Below are positions 19,697-28,393 of a DNA stretch of 32,327 bases, one piece after another. The stretch is from Chromatiales bacterium (lineage in GTDB: Bacteria; Pseudomonadota; Gammaproteobacteria; Chromatiales; Chromatiaceae). The stretch is from positions 1 to 32,327 of the forward strand of contig JANQLO010000061.1 in the NCBI GenBank assembly GCA_028280505.1, written 5' to 3'. The translations under genes and the position numbers were made by a program. The stretch's first letter is position 1; every line of letters starts with the position of its first letter. The notes under the pieces were generated by a model. That model was not told the DNA's origin. It did not search any database and saw nothing but the letters and a program-made list of their open reading frames with translations.

Positions 19697-20986
19697 ATGA
19701 ATGTACTCGTGATCGGCGGCGGCGGCCGCGAACACGCGCTGGCCTGGAAGGCGGCGCAATCCCCCCTTGTCGACAAGGTGTTCGTTGCCCCGGGCAACGC
19801 CGGTACGGCACATGAGCTACGACTACAAAATGTTGCTGTTGGGGTCGATGATATCGGCGCCTTGGTTGCGTTTGCGCAGAAGAATGACGTCGACCTGACC
19901 ATCGTTGGTCCGGAGGCACCGCTGGTTGCGGGCGTGGTCGACGCCTTCAACGCCGCCGGCCTGAAATGCTTTGGTCCATCCCGTGGCGCGGCCCAACTGG
20001 AAGGTTCGAAATCCTTTACCAAGGATTTCCTGGCACGCCATCGGATACCGACCGCGGACTACCGGACCTTCACCGAGATCGAACCGGCGCTCGCCTATCT
20101 AAAGGGCGAAGGGGCACCGATCGTTGTCAAGGCCGATGGCCTGGCCGCCGGCAAGGGGGTCATCGTTGCCATGGACCTGGCCGCCGCGGAGGCAGCGGTG
20201 CGTGACATGCTCGCGGGCAACGCCTTCGGCGAGGCCGGCCATCGCATCGTGATCGAAGAATATCTTGACGGTGAAGAGGCCAGTTTCATCGTCATGGCCG
20301 ACGGTAAACACGTGCTTCCCATGGCAACCAGTCAGGATCACAAACGCGTCGGCGACGGGGACACCGGTTTGAATACCGGCGGCATGGGTGCCTATTCTCC
20401 CGCCCCCGTGGTCACCGATACCGTTTATCGGCGTATCATGAACGAGGTCATCATGCCGACCATCGACGGCATGGCGGCAGAGGGCCTGCCCTACACCGGC
20501 TTTCTGTACGCCGGCCTGATGATCATGTCGGATGGTACGCCCAAGGTAATCGAATACAACTGCCGCTTCGGCGACCCGGAAACCCAGCCGATTATGCTAC
20601 GTATGAAGTCCGACTTGGTCGCACACTGCCTGGCCGCACTCGATGACAGACTTGACCGGGAGAACACTCAATGGGATCCACGCCCGTCGGTCGGTGTCGT
20701 TCTAGCCGCCGGCGGTTACCCCGGCAGCTACACCAAAGGCGCTGTGATAACCGGCCTACCTGATCAGAACCAACCCGGGGCCAAAGTGTTTCACGCCGGC
20801 ACGGCAGAAAAAGACGGCCAGATCGTCACCGCAGGCGGTCGCGTGCTGTGCGCTACGGCACTGGGCAGCACTGTTGCTGAAGCCCAGACGATCGCTCACC
20901 GCCTGGCCGAGCAAATCAGCTGGGACGGCATGTTCTATCGCCACGATATCGGCTACCGGGCGATCGCTCGCGAACAAACAGCTTGA
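19697..20986 (+). CDS. purD: Phosphoribosylamine-glycine ligase (GAR synthetase)
   Basis: 429 aa, the same length as E. coli PurD. It ligates glycine to phosphoribosylamine with ATP, the second step of purine synthesis. Seen are the N-terminal MNVLVIGGGGREHALAWK and the SKSFTKDFLARHRIPTADY region. The ATP-grasp domain carries IVVKADGLAAGKGVIVA and SQDHKRVGDGDTGLNTGGMGAYSPAP. Then come the metal-binding EYNCRFGDPETQ and the C-terminal AAGGYPGSYTKG. No strong Shine-Dalgarno precedes the ATG (AAGAAAACAACCAAAAC). purD and purH lie about 1.8 kb apart here with three unrelated genes between, so the usual purHD adjacency has been broken by insertion. Confidence 0.98.
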   Translation: MNVLVIGGGGREHALAWKAAQSPLVDKVFVAPGNAGTAHELRLQNVAVGVDDIGALVAFAQKNDVDLTIVGPEAPLVAGVVDAFNAAGLKCFGPSRGAAQLEGSKSFTKDFLARHRIPTADYRTFTEIEPALAYLKGEGAPIVVKADGLAAGKGVIVAMDLAAAEAAVRDMLAGNAFGEAGHRIVIEEYLDGEEASFIVMADGKHVLPMATSQDHKRVGDGDTGLNTGGMGAYSPAPVVTDTVYRRIMNEVIMPTIDGMAAEGLPYTGFLYAGLMIMSDGTPKVIEYNCRFGDPETQPIMLRMKSDLVAHCLAALDDRLDRENTQWDPRPSVGVVLAAGGYPGSYTKGAVITGLPDQNQPGAKVFHAGTAEKDGQIVTAGGRVLCATALGSTVAEAQTIAHRLAEQISWDGMFYRHDIGYRAIAREQTA

Positions 20987-21103
20987 CGACAAACTGTGCC
21001 GGTTTTCGTTGCAAATCCCCGCAGTTGGAGGCTGTTAAGTGCATTTTGGACCCCATTCAGCCTCTTGATTTGAATAGCCCGGCGTTATCGAAAGCCCCAT
21101 AAA

Positions 21104-21469
21104 ATGTCTATCTCACGCTGCAATTGCGCAGGAATACGATTGCTGCTCGGATTGGCCCTGGTCGTCACGACCTGGGTTTCGCTATCGCCACAGCCACCGG
21201 CGCTGCCCGGGGTGCCGCTAGCAGACAAATGGGCCCATTTGCTCACCTACGTCGTGCTCGCCTTTCTGGTCGACGCCAGTTGGCCCGACCACCCTTTCGG
21301 CCGATCAAAATGGGCCTGGTTGCTGGGCTACGGGCTACTCATCGAACTGATCCAATCGCAAACCCCAAACCGGATGTTCAGCTTGGCCGACTTACTGGCC
21401 AACGCTGCCGGCATTCTGATCTACGCTGGCGGCGTGCTCCGCGGCCTACGCGCATTCGGCATTCGCTGA
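21104..21469 (+). CDS. VanZ-like family membrane protein
   Basis: 121 aa with about four membrane helices (around 10-28, 42-58, 69-85 and 95-113). It has the VanZ-type signature ADKWAHLLTYVVLAFL after the first helix and loop, and LLIELIQSQTPNRMFSLADLLANAAGI, including the E-x-x-Q and R-x-x-x-x-x-D-x-x-A-N pattern. VanZ proteins were first linked to teicoplanin resistance in enterococci. Proteobacterial relatives like this are unstudied and should not be read as resistance genes. The gene stands alone between purD and msrA, both in the same direction, with spacers of about 120-135 bases on each side. The ATG at 21104 has no clear ribosome binding site. Confidence 0.85.
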   Translation: MSISRCNCAGIRLLLGLALVVTTWVSLSPQPPALPGVPLADKWAHLLTYVVLAFLVDASWPDHPFGRSKWAWLLGYGLLIELIQSQTPNRMFSLADLLANAAGILIYAGGVLRGLRAFGIR

Positions 21470-21605
21470 TCCCATTCACGGTGCCTGCCGCCAAACCCTA
21501 CTCACAGTACCGGGTTAAACCTTCCGCACAAGTGCACAATATTTCGGTCATGCTTATCCAAACGGCCTCACAAATCTCACCCATGACGCCGTGGGAGACC
21601 TTCCG

Positions 21606-22265
21606 ATGATGTGGATGCGAAAAAAACTAACCGAAATTCCAAGTGTCGATGACGCCCTGCCGGGCCGCACCGAACCCATGCCGGTGGGCGACAAGCATTT
21701 CGTCAATGGCCATCAAATCAAACCGCCCTTCCCTCATGGTATGCAGCAGGCGATTTTCGGCATGGGTTGCTTCTGGGGTGCGGAACGCCGCTTCTGGCAA
21801 CAAGAAGGCGTGTACGTCACCGCGGTCGGCTATGCCGCCGGCCACACACCCAACCCGACCTATGACGAGGTCTGCACAGGCATGACCGGCCACAACGAGG
21901 TCGTGCTCGTCGTATTCGATCCGGCCAAAATCAGTTACGAGCGTCTACTGAGCGTCTTCTGGGAATCCCACGACCCGACCCAAGGCATGCGACAAGGTAA
22001 CGACGTTGGCACTCAATACCGCTCTGGCATCTATATCTTTTCCGAAGAACAACGTCACGCCGCCGAAACAAGCCGCAAACGCTACCAAAGCGCTCTAGCG
22101 ACAAAAGGACTACCCGCCATTACCACCGAGATAATCGATGCTCCCCCGTTCTACTACGCCGAAACCTATCATCAGCAGTATCTGGCGAAGAATCCGAATG
22201 GGTATTGCGGGCTGGGAGGTACGGGCATATGCATGCCCGAGCCCAGCCGAAACTCAGCGGCTTGA
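21606..22265 (+). CDS. msrA: Peptide methionine sulfoxide reductase MsrA
   Basis: 219 aa from the ATG at 21606, chosen because GGGAGA lies about eight bases upstream; a GTG at 21591 would itself overlap that site. MsrA reduces the S-isomer of methionine sulfoxide in proteins and free methionine. The catalytic motif GCFWGAER carries the nucleophilic Cys (C55). The recycling Cys residues lie in the C-terminal [13 protein letters not shown] (C201, C209), as in E. coli MsrA, so electrons would come from thioredoxin. The first 45 residues ([21 protein letters not shown]) match the N-terminal extension of the long E. coli type. It is the last gene of the GC-rich block and converges on the first glycosyltransferase of the polysaccharide locus. 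Confidence 0.97.
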   Translation: MMWMRKKLTEIPSVDDALPGRTEPMPVGDKHFVNGHQIKPPFPHGMQQAIFGMGCFWGAERRFWQQEGVYVTAVGYAAGHTPNPTYDEVCTGMTGHNEVVLVVFDPAKISYERLLSVFWESHDPTQGMRQGNDVGTQYRSGIYIFSEEQRHAAETSRKRYQSALATKGLPAITTEIIDAPPFYYAETYHQQYLAKNPNGYCGLGGTGICMPEPSRNSAA

Positions 22266-22342
22266 TAAACCCGTTATCCAACGGCCCGGAAACGACATCG
22301 AACCACACCGCCATGCATTAAACACCCGTCTCAATGCCCGGA

Positions 22343-23257
22343 CTAAGAGGATTGCCGAGCCTCTGTGATGTAACCCCGAAGAAAGGAAATCTCCCATTCG
22401 GCTTTAAACGTTTCGTCAAAGTCTTTCTTCAACTTATGGATGAACAACGCAAGATACTGATTGACAAGTTCACGATATCGCCACCGTGGCGCACCCTGCC
22501 ATAAAGCAACGCCGGTATCCATCTCCTCGCGTTCCTGATGGTACATATGGCGCCCCAGTCGATACGCCCGCTTGATTATCCAGTCCCTCTCGATCTGATT
22601 TTGCCGAATCATGTGTCCAACACGGGCCTCATTGCAGAACCAGGCTTTATAGCCATTACGCTCCAGCCGACAAACGAACTCCACCTCACTGCCCATGACA
22701 TATTGCCCCTTCGCCGGACCTATGTTTTCGTCAAAACGATAGCCGGCATCGAACACCCTGCGGCGAATTGCCATATTGGGCCCCCAGATTTGGGATGGCT
22801 CAATTCGACCGGATGCCAATCCGGGAGGCGTAATCGCATAGGTCGCCCCCAGATTCACAAGTCGCGGAATCCATTCCGGTAGATTGGCGGGCCAAACCGG
22901 AGTGATTTCGCCACCAAAGATATCGTACTCAGATTGTTGTTTCGCCACGCAAAGCAATTGCCGCAACCAATCCGGCGCCGGTACGGCATCGTCATCGCTG
23001 AGCACGACCAGCGAACCCGAGACCTCTGCCAATCCAATGTTTAGCGCAATGTTCTTCCCCTGGCGCTCTGTCCTTATTGGAAGCAGCGGCAACCGATCCG
23101 TATACGACCTCAGTATCTCAGGCGTGTCATCCGTACTCGCGTTATCCACTATGATGATCTGCCAATCATCTTCCAAGTGATCGAGCTTGGTGTATGCATC
23201 CAAAACAGTTGGAAGCGTTTTGGCACCGTTATGCGTGGCGATAAGAATGCTGATCAT
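22343..23257 (-). CDS. Glycosyltransferase family 2
   Basis: 304 aa, cytoplasmic, GT-A fold. The N-terminus ISILIATHNGAKTLPTVLDAY, the IIIVDNASTDDTPEIL motif and the metal-binding LSDDDAVP (D88-D90) are typical of GT2 enzymes, which transfer a sugar from a nucleotide donor with inversion. The acceptor-side motif GSEVEFVCRLERNGY and the following basic HMIRQNQIERDWIIKRAYRLG also fit. Donor and acceptor cannot be predicted. It is the first gene of the AT-richer polysaccharide region and stands apart from the next gene by a 386-base spacer. It ends 77 bases from convergent msrA. Confidence 0.92.
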   Translation of the reverse strand: MISILIATHNGAKTLPTVLDAYTKLDHLEDDWQIIIVDNASTDDTPEILRSYTDRLPLLPIRTERQGKNIALNIGLAEVSGSLVVLSDDDAVPAPDWLRQLLCVAKQQSEYDIFGGEITPVWPANLPEWIPRLVNLGATYAITPPGLASGRIEPSQIWGPNMAIRRRVFDAGYRFDENIGPAKGQYVMGSEVEFVCRLERNGYKAWFCNEARVGHMIRQNQIERDWIIKRAYRLGRHMYHQEREEMDTGVALWQGAPRWRYRELVNQYLALFIHKLKKDFDETFKAEWEISFLRGYITEARQSS

Positions 23258-23643
23258 CGTATTACGTTATTGTCGACGGTTTAGAGAAAATTCGAGTACG
23301 GACACCACCGGCACGCCAAAAACTTCGCGAGCGATAGTAGTTTAAGCATGCGCATTGGATGTCGTAATTTATGAAAGCAACTAATGGTCTCTGACGCTAA
23401 CGTTTCTGCACGGACAACAGGTCGACCGTCCTGTACCAAGCCACCTAGAATGCGAATACGCATCCACAAGGTCGAAAAATGGATTAGATGCCTTTCCGCG
23501 TTAAACTACCGGCGTTTCAGCTCATAATCGAACCATGGACAAATTACTTGACCGGGGCTGTAGCGGCAACTTAAAGATACTGTCCATCATACGCGCATCT
23601 CGCTCCGTAAAGCGACGTTAAATATTTCGCTACAGGAAAAACC
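23258..23643. other. 386-base spacer between divergent genes, no supported gene
   Basis: The spacer separates the minus-strand glycosyltransferase from the plus-strand acetyltransferase, so promoters for both should lie here. A TTGACC at about 23548 upstream of the acetyltransferase could be a -35 box, but I find no convincing -10. A 62-codon minus frame (23281-23469) has no recognisable features or ribosome binding site. No clear repeat, hairpin or RNA gene was seen. Confidence 0.5.
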
Positions 23644-24342
23644 GTGTTCTGGCGAAGCATCACCAACAACGTAGAACAACTTGGATTCGGCAACGCGATT
23701 CTATACTTGACCGGCCGTCTACTGGAATCCGTGAGCGGGAGCCGAATAAAGATCATCCGCTATGCCATCGCCGCACAACCTGTTCGCGCTCCGGAAGCAA
23801 AAAGCATGCGTCCTGTGGCGGGAGTGTCGATTAGGCTGACCGACACATCGGACCCGATAGTCGAGCAGTTTCCTCGCGAACAAAACGTGATCGAGGAACG
23901 TTTTCGCGCCGGCGCAAAATGCTATGTCTGTGAAACAAAGGGTACGTTCGCAGGGTACATATGGCTCGCTTACGAGGCATACGAAGAAGACGAGGTCCGC
24001 TGCCGTTATGAGCTTAAATCGCCTGAGACCTGCGTATGGGATTTCGACGTATATGTCGCGCCGAAGTATCGAATGGGACGGACCTTTGCAAGGTTATGGA
24101 ACACCGCCAATCAACATTTAAGCGATGAAGGAATACGCTGGAGCTTCTCTAGAATATCCACTTTCAATCCACATTCCATAGCGGCGCATAAGCGCCTGGG
24201 TATGAGAAAAATTCACTCCGTAACTTTTCTTTGTATTGGAAAATGGCAAATCACGGTAATGGGCATGCGCCCATTCGTGCACTTTAGTGCATCTATCCCA
24301 TCAAGGCCGCGATTGCGTTTAACTGAGCCAGCAGATCTTTAA
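23644..24342 (+). CDS. GNAT-family N-acetyltransferase-like protein
   Basis: 232 aa from a GTG at 23644 with AGGA about eight bases upstream. The C-terminal two-thirds fit a GNAT fold: the strand WDFDVYVAPKYRMGRTFARLW resembles motif A (V-x-P-x-x-R-x-G, here with R-M-G-R), and FNPHSIAAHKRLGMRKI is the usual N-x-x-S-x-x-x-H-x-x-LGF/M motif B. The N-terminal 60 residues (with LGFGNAILYLTGRLLESVSG) look unlike GNAT enzymes and may bind a membrane or partner. Such proteins in polysaccharide loci may acetylate amino sugars or act on other locus products, but the substrate is not known. It is unusual here for its orientation, opposite to the preceding glycosyltransferase. Confidence 0.75.
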   Translation: MFWRSITNNVEQLGFGNAILYLTGRLLESVSGSRIKIIRYAIAAQPVRAPEAKSMRPVAGVSIRLTDTSDPIVEQFPREQNVIEERFRAGAKCYVCETKGTFAGYIWLAYEAYEEDEVRCRYELKSPETCVWDFDVYVAPKYRMGRTFARLWNTANQHLSDEGIRWSFSRISTFNPHSIAAHKRLGMRKIHSVTFLCIGKWQITVMGMRPFVHFSASIPSRPRLRLTEPADL

Positions 24343-24462
24343 CATAGCCATAATGCATCCGGTAGGTGGAAGCATGGTCTTCGACGCATTTCATTTTGCC
24401 ACCATAAACAGCTGATATTCGCTTAAGCCATTAATTCATCCTAACAACTTGGCACGCACTCT

Positions 24463-25647
24463 ATGAAAATCGCATTACTTTGTTCAGGCCTGGGTAACAT
24501 CAATCGAGGCCATGAGGTATTTGCTCGCGACCTTTTCGATCTGCTGAGACATGATGTGGACATCACTCTTTTCAAGGGAGGCGGCACAAACTCGGAAAAA
24601 GAGCTTGTAATCGACAATGTCTCAAGACGTGCGACCTGCCTTGATCACATTAAAGTCACCACATCCCCTAAGTGGGCAGACTCCGTCCGAGAACAAGAAA
24701 GGGAAAGAATTGAAGCCCTTACTTTCGCTTATGCTGCACTCAAACCACTGCTCGAAGGCCGATTCGACATTATTCATTGCCTGGAACGGGATGTCTGTGA
24801 GGTAATTTACGCGTTTCGACATTTCTTCCAGACGACACCACGCGTGGTTTTCTCGAATGGCGGGACACTCCCGGCCAGAGACCTTCCGTCATGTGATTTT
24901 GTTCAGGAACATAGCGATCACAACCTCGCCCTAAGCAATCCCAATAAAGCATTCATGATCCCCCACGGGGTCGATCTGGAACGCTTCAATCCGGATATCG
25001 AAACTGATTTTCGTGCTCGCCACGGCATACCAGACAATGCATTCGTTGTTATCAGCGTCGGCACAATTTGTTATTGGCATAAACGGATGGATTACGTCAT
25101 ACAGGAATTGGCAGAGATAGATGATGTGTATTTGATCATCGCGGGACAAGAAAGCGACGACAGTCCGGCGATTAAGAACTTGGGGCGGGAACTCATGCCC
25201 GACAGGCTGCTCTTTGTGACTCTCTCACATGACGAATTACCGCAGGCCTACGCAGCCGCCGACGTTTTTGTTTTGGGCTCGTTGTTTGAGACGTTCGGCA
25301 TCGTTTATATTGAAGCGCTCGCGATGGGCTTGCCTGTCATATGCACTAACCACCAGAATCAACGCAGCATCGTAAAGCAAGGCGTTTTTATTGACATGGC
25401 CAAGCCTGGCGCCCTAAAGCAGGCGATAAAATCACTCACGCCTTCACAACTTCAAGCACTTAGCGAAAACGGTCCTGCGATCGCTCGCGAACATTATGAT
25501 TTGAACAAGCTCCGAGCACGCTACATTGCCGAATACGAACGTATAAGCTCATCACAACCACGCCTTCCCGAATGGAATTGGCGTAAGCAAATAATATCGA
25601 ATACAAAGAATGTGATTCGACAGACGCGAAAATTATTGCGTGTGTGA
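24463..25647 (+). CDS. Glycosyltransferase family 4 (GT-B fold)
   Basis: 394 aa. The N-terminus MKIALLCSGLGNINRGHEVFARDL is the typical GT4 acceptor domain with a GHE loop. The C-terminal domain shows MIPHGVDLERFNP, VVISVGTICYWHKRMDYVI, SHDELPQAYAAADVFVLGS, and the donor-binding LFETFGIVYIEALAMGLPVICT with the E-x7-E motif. GT4 enzymes transfer sugars with retention of configuration from NDP-sugars, for example mannose or galactose onto lipid-linked oligosaccharides. The C-terminal 25 residues are rich in Lys/Arg and may associate with the inner membrane. A 120-base spacer separates it from the GNAT gene, with no visible terminator. The ATG has no strong ribosome binding site. Confidence 0.95.
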   Translation: MKIALLCSGLGNINRGHEVFARDLFDLLRHDVDITLFKGGGTNSEKELVIDNVSRRATCLDHIKVTTSPKWADSVREQERERIEALTFAYAALKPLLEGRFDIIHCLERDVCEVIYAFRHFFQTTPRVVFSNGGTLPARDLPSCDFVQEHSDHNLALSNPNKAFMIPHGVDLERFNPDIETDFRARHGIPDNAFVVISVGTICYWHKRMDYVIQELAEIDDVYLIIAGQESDDSPAIKNLGRELMPDRLLFVTLSHDELPQAYAAADVFVLGSLFETFGIVYIEALAMGLPVICTNHQNQRSIVKQGVFIDMAKPGALKQAIKSLTPSQLQALSENGPAIAREHYDLNKLRARYIAEYERISSSQPRLPEWNWRKQIISNTKNVIRQTRKLLRV

Positions 25648-25683
25648 ATTTACCGCGGGAGAATATAAGATGTCGTTATTGTA

Positions 25684-26649
25684 TCAGCGTGCCGGTTTTA
25701 ATAGCGACTTGAGCAAATAGGCGGCAGCGCGCCAGTTCAACGGCGCATGTTTTAATGCCTGACGAAAAGCATCGCGCGCCAAAGCGCTCGATCCATTGTG
25801 ATAATGTGAGTAACCAAAATCGAATGCTAATTTTGCCAAGCGCTGCTCAAGATCTTTACCTTCTACTTGATTTCCATTGCTGCAAGCATTCCCCCACTTT
25901 GACACGGCACGGCGCACGACAAGATATTCATAGTTCAGCGGCTTTGCATGACGAGTAAGGCTCCCTTCTACAGACGCGCGATAATATGAATAAACGCCGG
26001 CCAGTTTGTCGATTCGACATATTCTGCTTATGCGTAACCAATAATCGTAGTCTTCCCCGACAGTGAGTTGGGTATCAAAAAAACCCACTTGCTCAATCAC
26101 TTCCCGACGCACCATCACAGTCGAGGTATGGACGATACAATCGAGCAATAAACGCGAATAGATAGCACCGGATTCATTCTGCACTATCGCATGCTCGTCC
26201 GTCACTTTCGGCACATCAAGCGCCGGGTAGCCACCGTCATCGTCCGGCTCCCAGACTCGCCACGCATGGTAGACCAAGCCCACATCGGGGTGCTTCAGCA
26301 GATAATCAGCTTGCGCACTGACTTTGCCCGGAAACCACCCATCATCGGCATCCAAAAAACAAATAAAATCGCCCTTCGCCGCTTTTAATCCCGTGTTACG
26401 CGCTGACGCCACACCTCCGTTCTCTTGCCGAATAATGCGAATGTCCGGCGCCAACGCCCTGACAACTTCCGACGTACCGTCGGTTGATCCGTCATCTACC
26501 AATAGAATCTCGATGGCACCATAGTTCTGCGCAAGAACACTGTGCAACGCATCTGCAATGAAAGCTTCGGCGTTGTAGGCCGGTACAACTACCGAAACAA
26601 GCGGTGGCGACAACATCGGATCGCTCGACAAGTCAGTGGGATTACTCAT
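25684..26649 (-). CDS. Glycosyltransferase family 2
   Basis: 321 aa. GT2 motifs: VSVVVPAYNAEAFIADALHS, ILLVDDGSTDGTSEVV (51-62), NGGVASARNTGLKAAKG, the metal-binding FLDADDGWFPGK (about D100-D103), and GEDYDYWLRISRICRI, the conserved ED acceptor motif. The last 70 residues form a helical tail (ALARDAFRQALKHAPLNWRAA) that resembles a single TPR-like hairpin. It is followed on the plus strand by the convergent GT4 gene and lies 37 bases downstream of another GT2 gene in the same direction, so the two probably share a transcript. Sugar donor and linkage are unknown. An in-frame ATG 33 bases downstream (residue M12) is an alternative start. Confidence 0.93.
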   Translation of the reverse strand: MSNPTDLSSDPMLSPPLVSVVVPAYNAEAFIADALHSVLAQNYGAIEILLVDDGSTDGTSEVVRALAPDIRIIRQENGGVASARNTGLKAAKGDFICFLDADDGWFPGKVSAQADYLLKHPDVGLVYHAWRVWEPDDDGGYPALDVPKVTDEHAIVQNESGAIYSRLLLDCIVHTSTVMVRREVIEQVGFFDTQLTVGEDYDYWLRISRICRIDKLAGVYSYYRASVEGSLTRHAKPLNYEYLVVRRAVSKWGNACSNGNQVEGKDLEQRLAKLAFDFGYSHYHNGSSALARDAFRQALKHAPLNWRAAAYLLKSLLKPAR

Positions 26650-26686
26650 CCAGCATTGTGCTCGGTTCGCGGGGACACTTTTTGCA

Positions 26687-27616
26687 TCAACCCAAAGGCA
26701 GTTTGAGCATGGCCCAGAAGTTGCGCAGAACCAATCCGTAACGCATCGATTGAAGGTGCAACTTCAATGCCCCGGCCAGTCTTCCCCAAGATCGACAGCG
26801 ATAGGCCCAGTCGAAATAGATTTCCGAAATGTGCCGACGAACGATAGCAGCTTCGCGGCCACTCAGATCTGGGTATGCCAATATGATGTTATGAGCCGTC
26901 AATAGCATCGGAGCGTTTCCCGCAGGATCGCCATCAGATTCGAAAGAGATATTCTCCTCATGCAGTTGATAGCGAATCTGGGGCGTCTTCAGGCACGCGA
27001 AACCAAACTCCCGCGCAAGCCTGACCCAAAACTCGTAGTCCTCGGCGATTCGGAGGCTTTCATTCATGAGTTTTTGGGCTGCGCCAGCCCGAAGCACGAC
27101 GGTGGACAAGTTGAAATAGCAGCCTTGTTCGAGCAAATGCGTTGAGTAATCATCATCGAACACCACGAACTGCTCGTTTTCATAACGTACCGAAGCAAGC
27201 GCAAGCTTCTTATCGAAATTCGGCCCCATATAGTCAACTGTCGAACCCGCCTGCTCATAAACAGCCCTACCGAAGACGACGCTTACTTGTGAGTCGCTTT
27301 TGAGAACATCAATGGAGTGCGCAATATGCTCAGGCAAAAAAGCATCGTCTGAATCGAGTAACGCTATTATGTCACCCGTTGCTTCACTGATTCCGGAATT
27401 CCGAGCCCCGGCTGGGCCTTTGGATCGAAAGTTACGTATCGCCCTAACGTTGCAATCTTTATATGCCGAGTCTATCCATTCCAATGTTCCATCCGTCGAG
27501 CCATCGTCGACAACCAGAATTTCGATATCGGGCCGTTGTTGTATCAACACAGAGTCGATAGCGTTGCCGATACAGCTGCGCCTGTTATAAGTAGGAATTA
27601 CAACCGAAACCTTCAT
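26687..27616 (-). CDS. Glycosyltransferase family 2
   Basis: 309 aa. The N-terminus MKVSVVIPTYNRRSCIGNAI, ILVVDDGSTDGTLEWI (33-48), GPAGARNSGISEATGD and the DxD region ALLDSDDAFLPEHI (D88-D91) show a GT2 catalytic domain. The acceptor motif AEDYEFWVRLAREFG is present. It resembles the preceding glycosyltransferase in motif layout but differs widely elsewhere, so it probably adds a different sugar. It lies 51 bases downstream of the TPR protein gene and 37 upstream of the next GT2 gene, all on the minus strand, forming a three-gene unit. Ribosome binding signals are weak (GTCGAG). Confidence 0.94.
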   Translation of the reverse strand: MKVSVVIPTYNRRSCIGNAIDSVLIQQRPDIEILVVDDGSTDGTLEWIDSAYKDCNVRAIRNFRSKGPAGARNSGISEATGDIIALLDSDDAFLPEHIAHSIDVLKSDSQVSVVFGRAVYEQAGSTVDYMGPNFDKKLALASVRYENEQFVVFDDDYSTHLLEQGCYFNLSTVVLRAGAAQKLMNESLRIAEDYEFWVRLAREFGFACLKTPQIRYQLHEENISFESDGDPAGNAPMLLTAHNIILAYPDLSGREAAIVRRHISEIYFDWAYRCRSWGRLAGALKLHLQSMRYGLVLRNFWAMLKLPLG

Positions 27617-27667
27617 TCGATACGCTCGACTCTCAGACCCGGCACAGCAGCGGGCATTTGCAGATTT

Positions 27668-28393
27668 TCAATTAGCAGTTTTGTTTTCTTCGCGCTTAAT
27701 CCGGTTCTCAAGCCCCCTGAGCGGATACTTCAGCTTAGCTGCTTTGGCGGCATACTTTTTTGCTTTATCCAAATTCCCCATATCGAGATGCAAGAGTCCC
27801 ATGTTGTATATGAGCTCAGAGTGGGAGGCAAGCTTCTGTTCAGCCACTTGATATTTTTCCAGAGCCATATCCAAGTCCCCACGCTTATGAAGATACAGGC
27901 CATATATGAATTCAATAACGTGGTCATTAGGCGCGAAAAGCTTTGCCCGATTAAAAAAGCATTCGGGTGGCGCCGGAGAGGCCGCAGCACGTTCCCTACC
28001 CTGCAGAACTTCTAGACCGACCTTGTTTAGCGCTCTTAGATAATAGCGACTCATTGCCCAAAGTGCGCGATGATGGTTTGGAAAAGCGTTTATCGTATAA
28101 ACAAGATCGCCATAGGCATCTATCGATGTAGCGCCTCCTCTTAGAGACTCGACTTTCGGTGTGAAATGAAAATTCTCCACTGATTTAATGCTCGACACCC
28201 CTCCGGATTTTGGCGTTACGTGTTGATTCGGATCTGTATAATCGAAAGGGCCGTATCCTTGGGCAGGGCCATAGCACGATGTCCCCGACAGCGTCTTACC
28301 CGGCCATCCAAGGTTTTTGTCTCCCGTACGCGCGCCAAGCAGGTCGGAAGAGAGCAGGAAGAGCGCAAGAAGTAAAATTAGTTTTTTCTGCAT
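27668..28393 (-). CDS. Exported TPR-repeat protein of unknown function
   Basis: 241 aa. A signal peptide is clear (MQKKLILLLALFLLSSDLLGA), so the protein is probably periplasmic or outer-membrane associated. The mature N-terminus has an unusual motif block: SGTSCYGPAQGYGPFDYTDP (36-55), then VENFHFTPKVESLRGGAT (72-89), DLVYTINAFPNHHRALWAM (96-114). The C-terminal part carries two TPR-like helical pairs (about 157-224), including YGLYLHKRGDLDMALEKYQVAE and YNMGLLHLDMGNLDKAKKYA. Cys occurs at residues 40 and 145. I do not know this family by name. TPR proteins in polysaccharide loci often act as scaffolds for export or polymerisation, which would fit its place as first gene of a minus-strand unit with two glycosyltransferases. 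Confidence 0.85.
   Translation of the reverse strand: MQKKLILLLALFLLSSDLLGARTGDKNLGWPGKTLSGTSCYGPAQGYGPFDYTDPNQHVTPKSGGVSSIKSVENFHFTPKVESLRGGATSIDAYGDLVYTINAFPNHHRALWAMSRYYLRALNKVGLEVLQGRERAAASPAPPECFFNRAKLFAPNDHVIEFIYGLYLHKRGDLDMALEKYQVAEQKLASHSELIYNMGLLHLDMGNLDKAKKYAAKAAKLKYPLRGLENRIKREENKTAN

Noticed and set aside
21028..21064. GAGGCTG ... CAGCCTC inverted repeat after purD
   Set aside because: The 23-base loop and lack of a T-run make it a poor terminator; it could be chance in a GC-rich region.
21104..21469. VanZ-like gene as a glycopeptide-resistance determinant
   Set aside because: VanZ-like proteins are widespread in Gram-negative bacteria without van clusters, and no other van gene is present.
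23281..23469. 62-codon minus-strand frame in the spacer before the acetyltransferase gene
   Set aside because: No ribosome binding site, no known motif, and an Arg/Leu-rich composition without a coherent fold.
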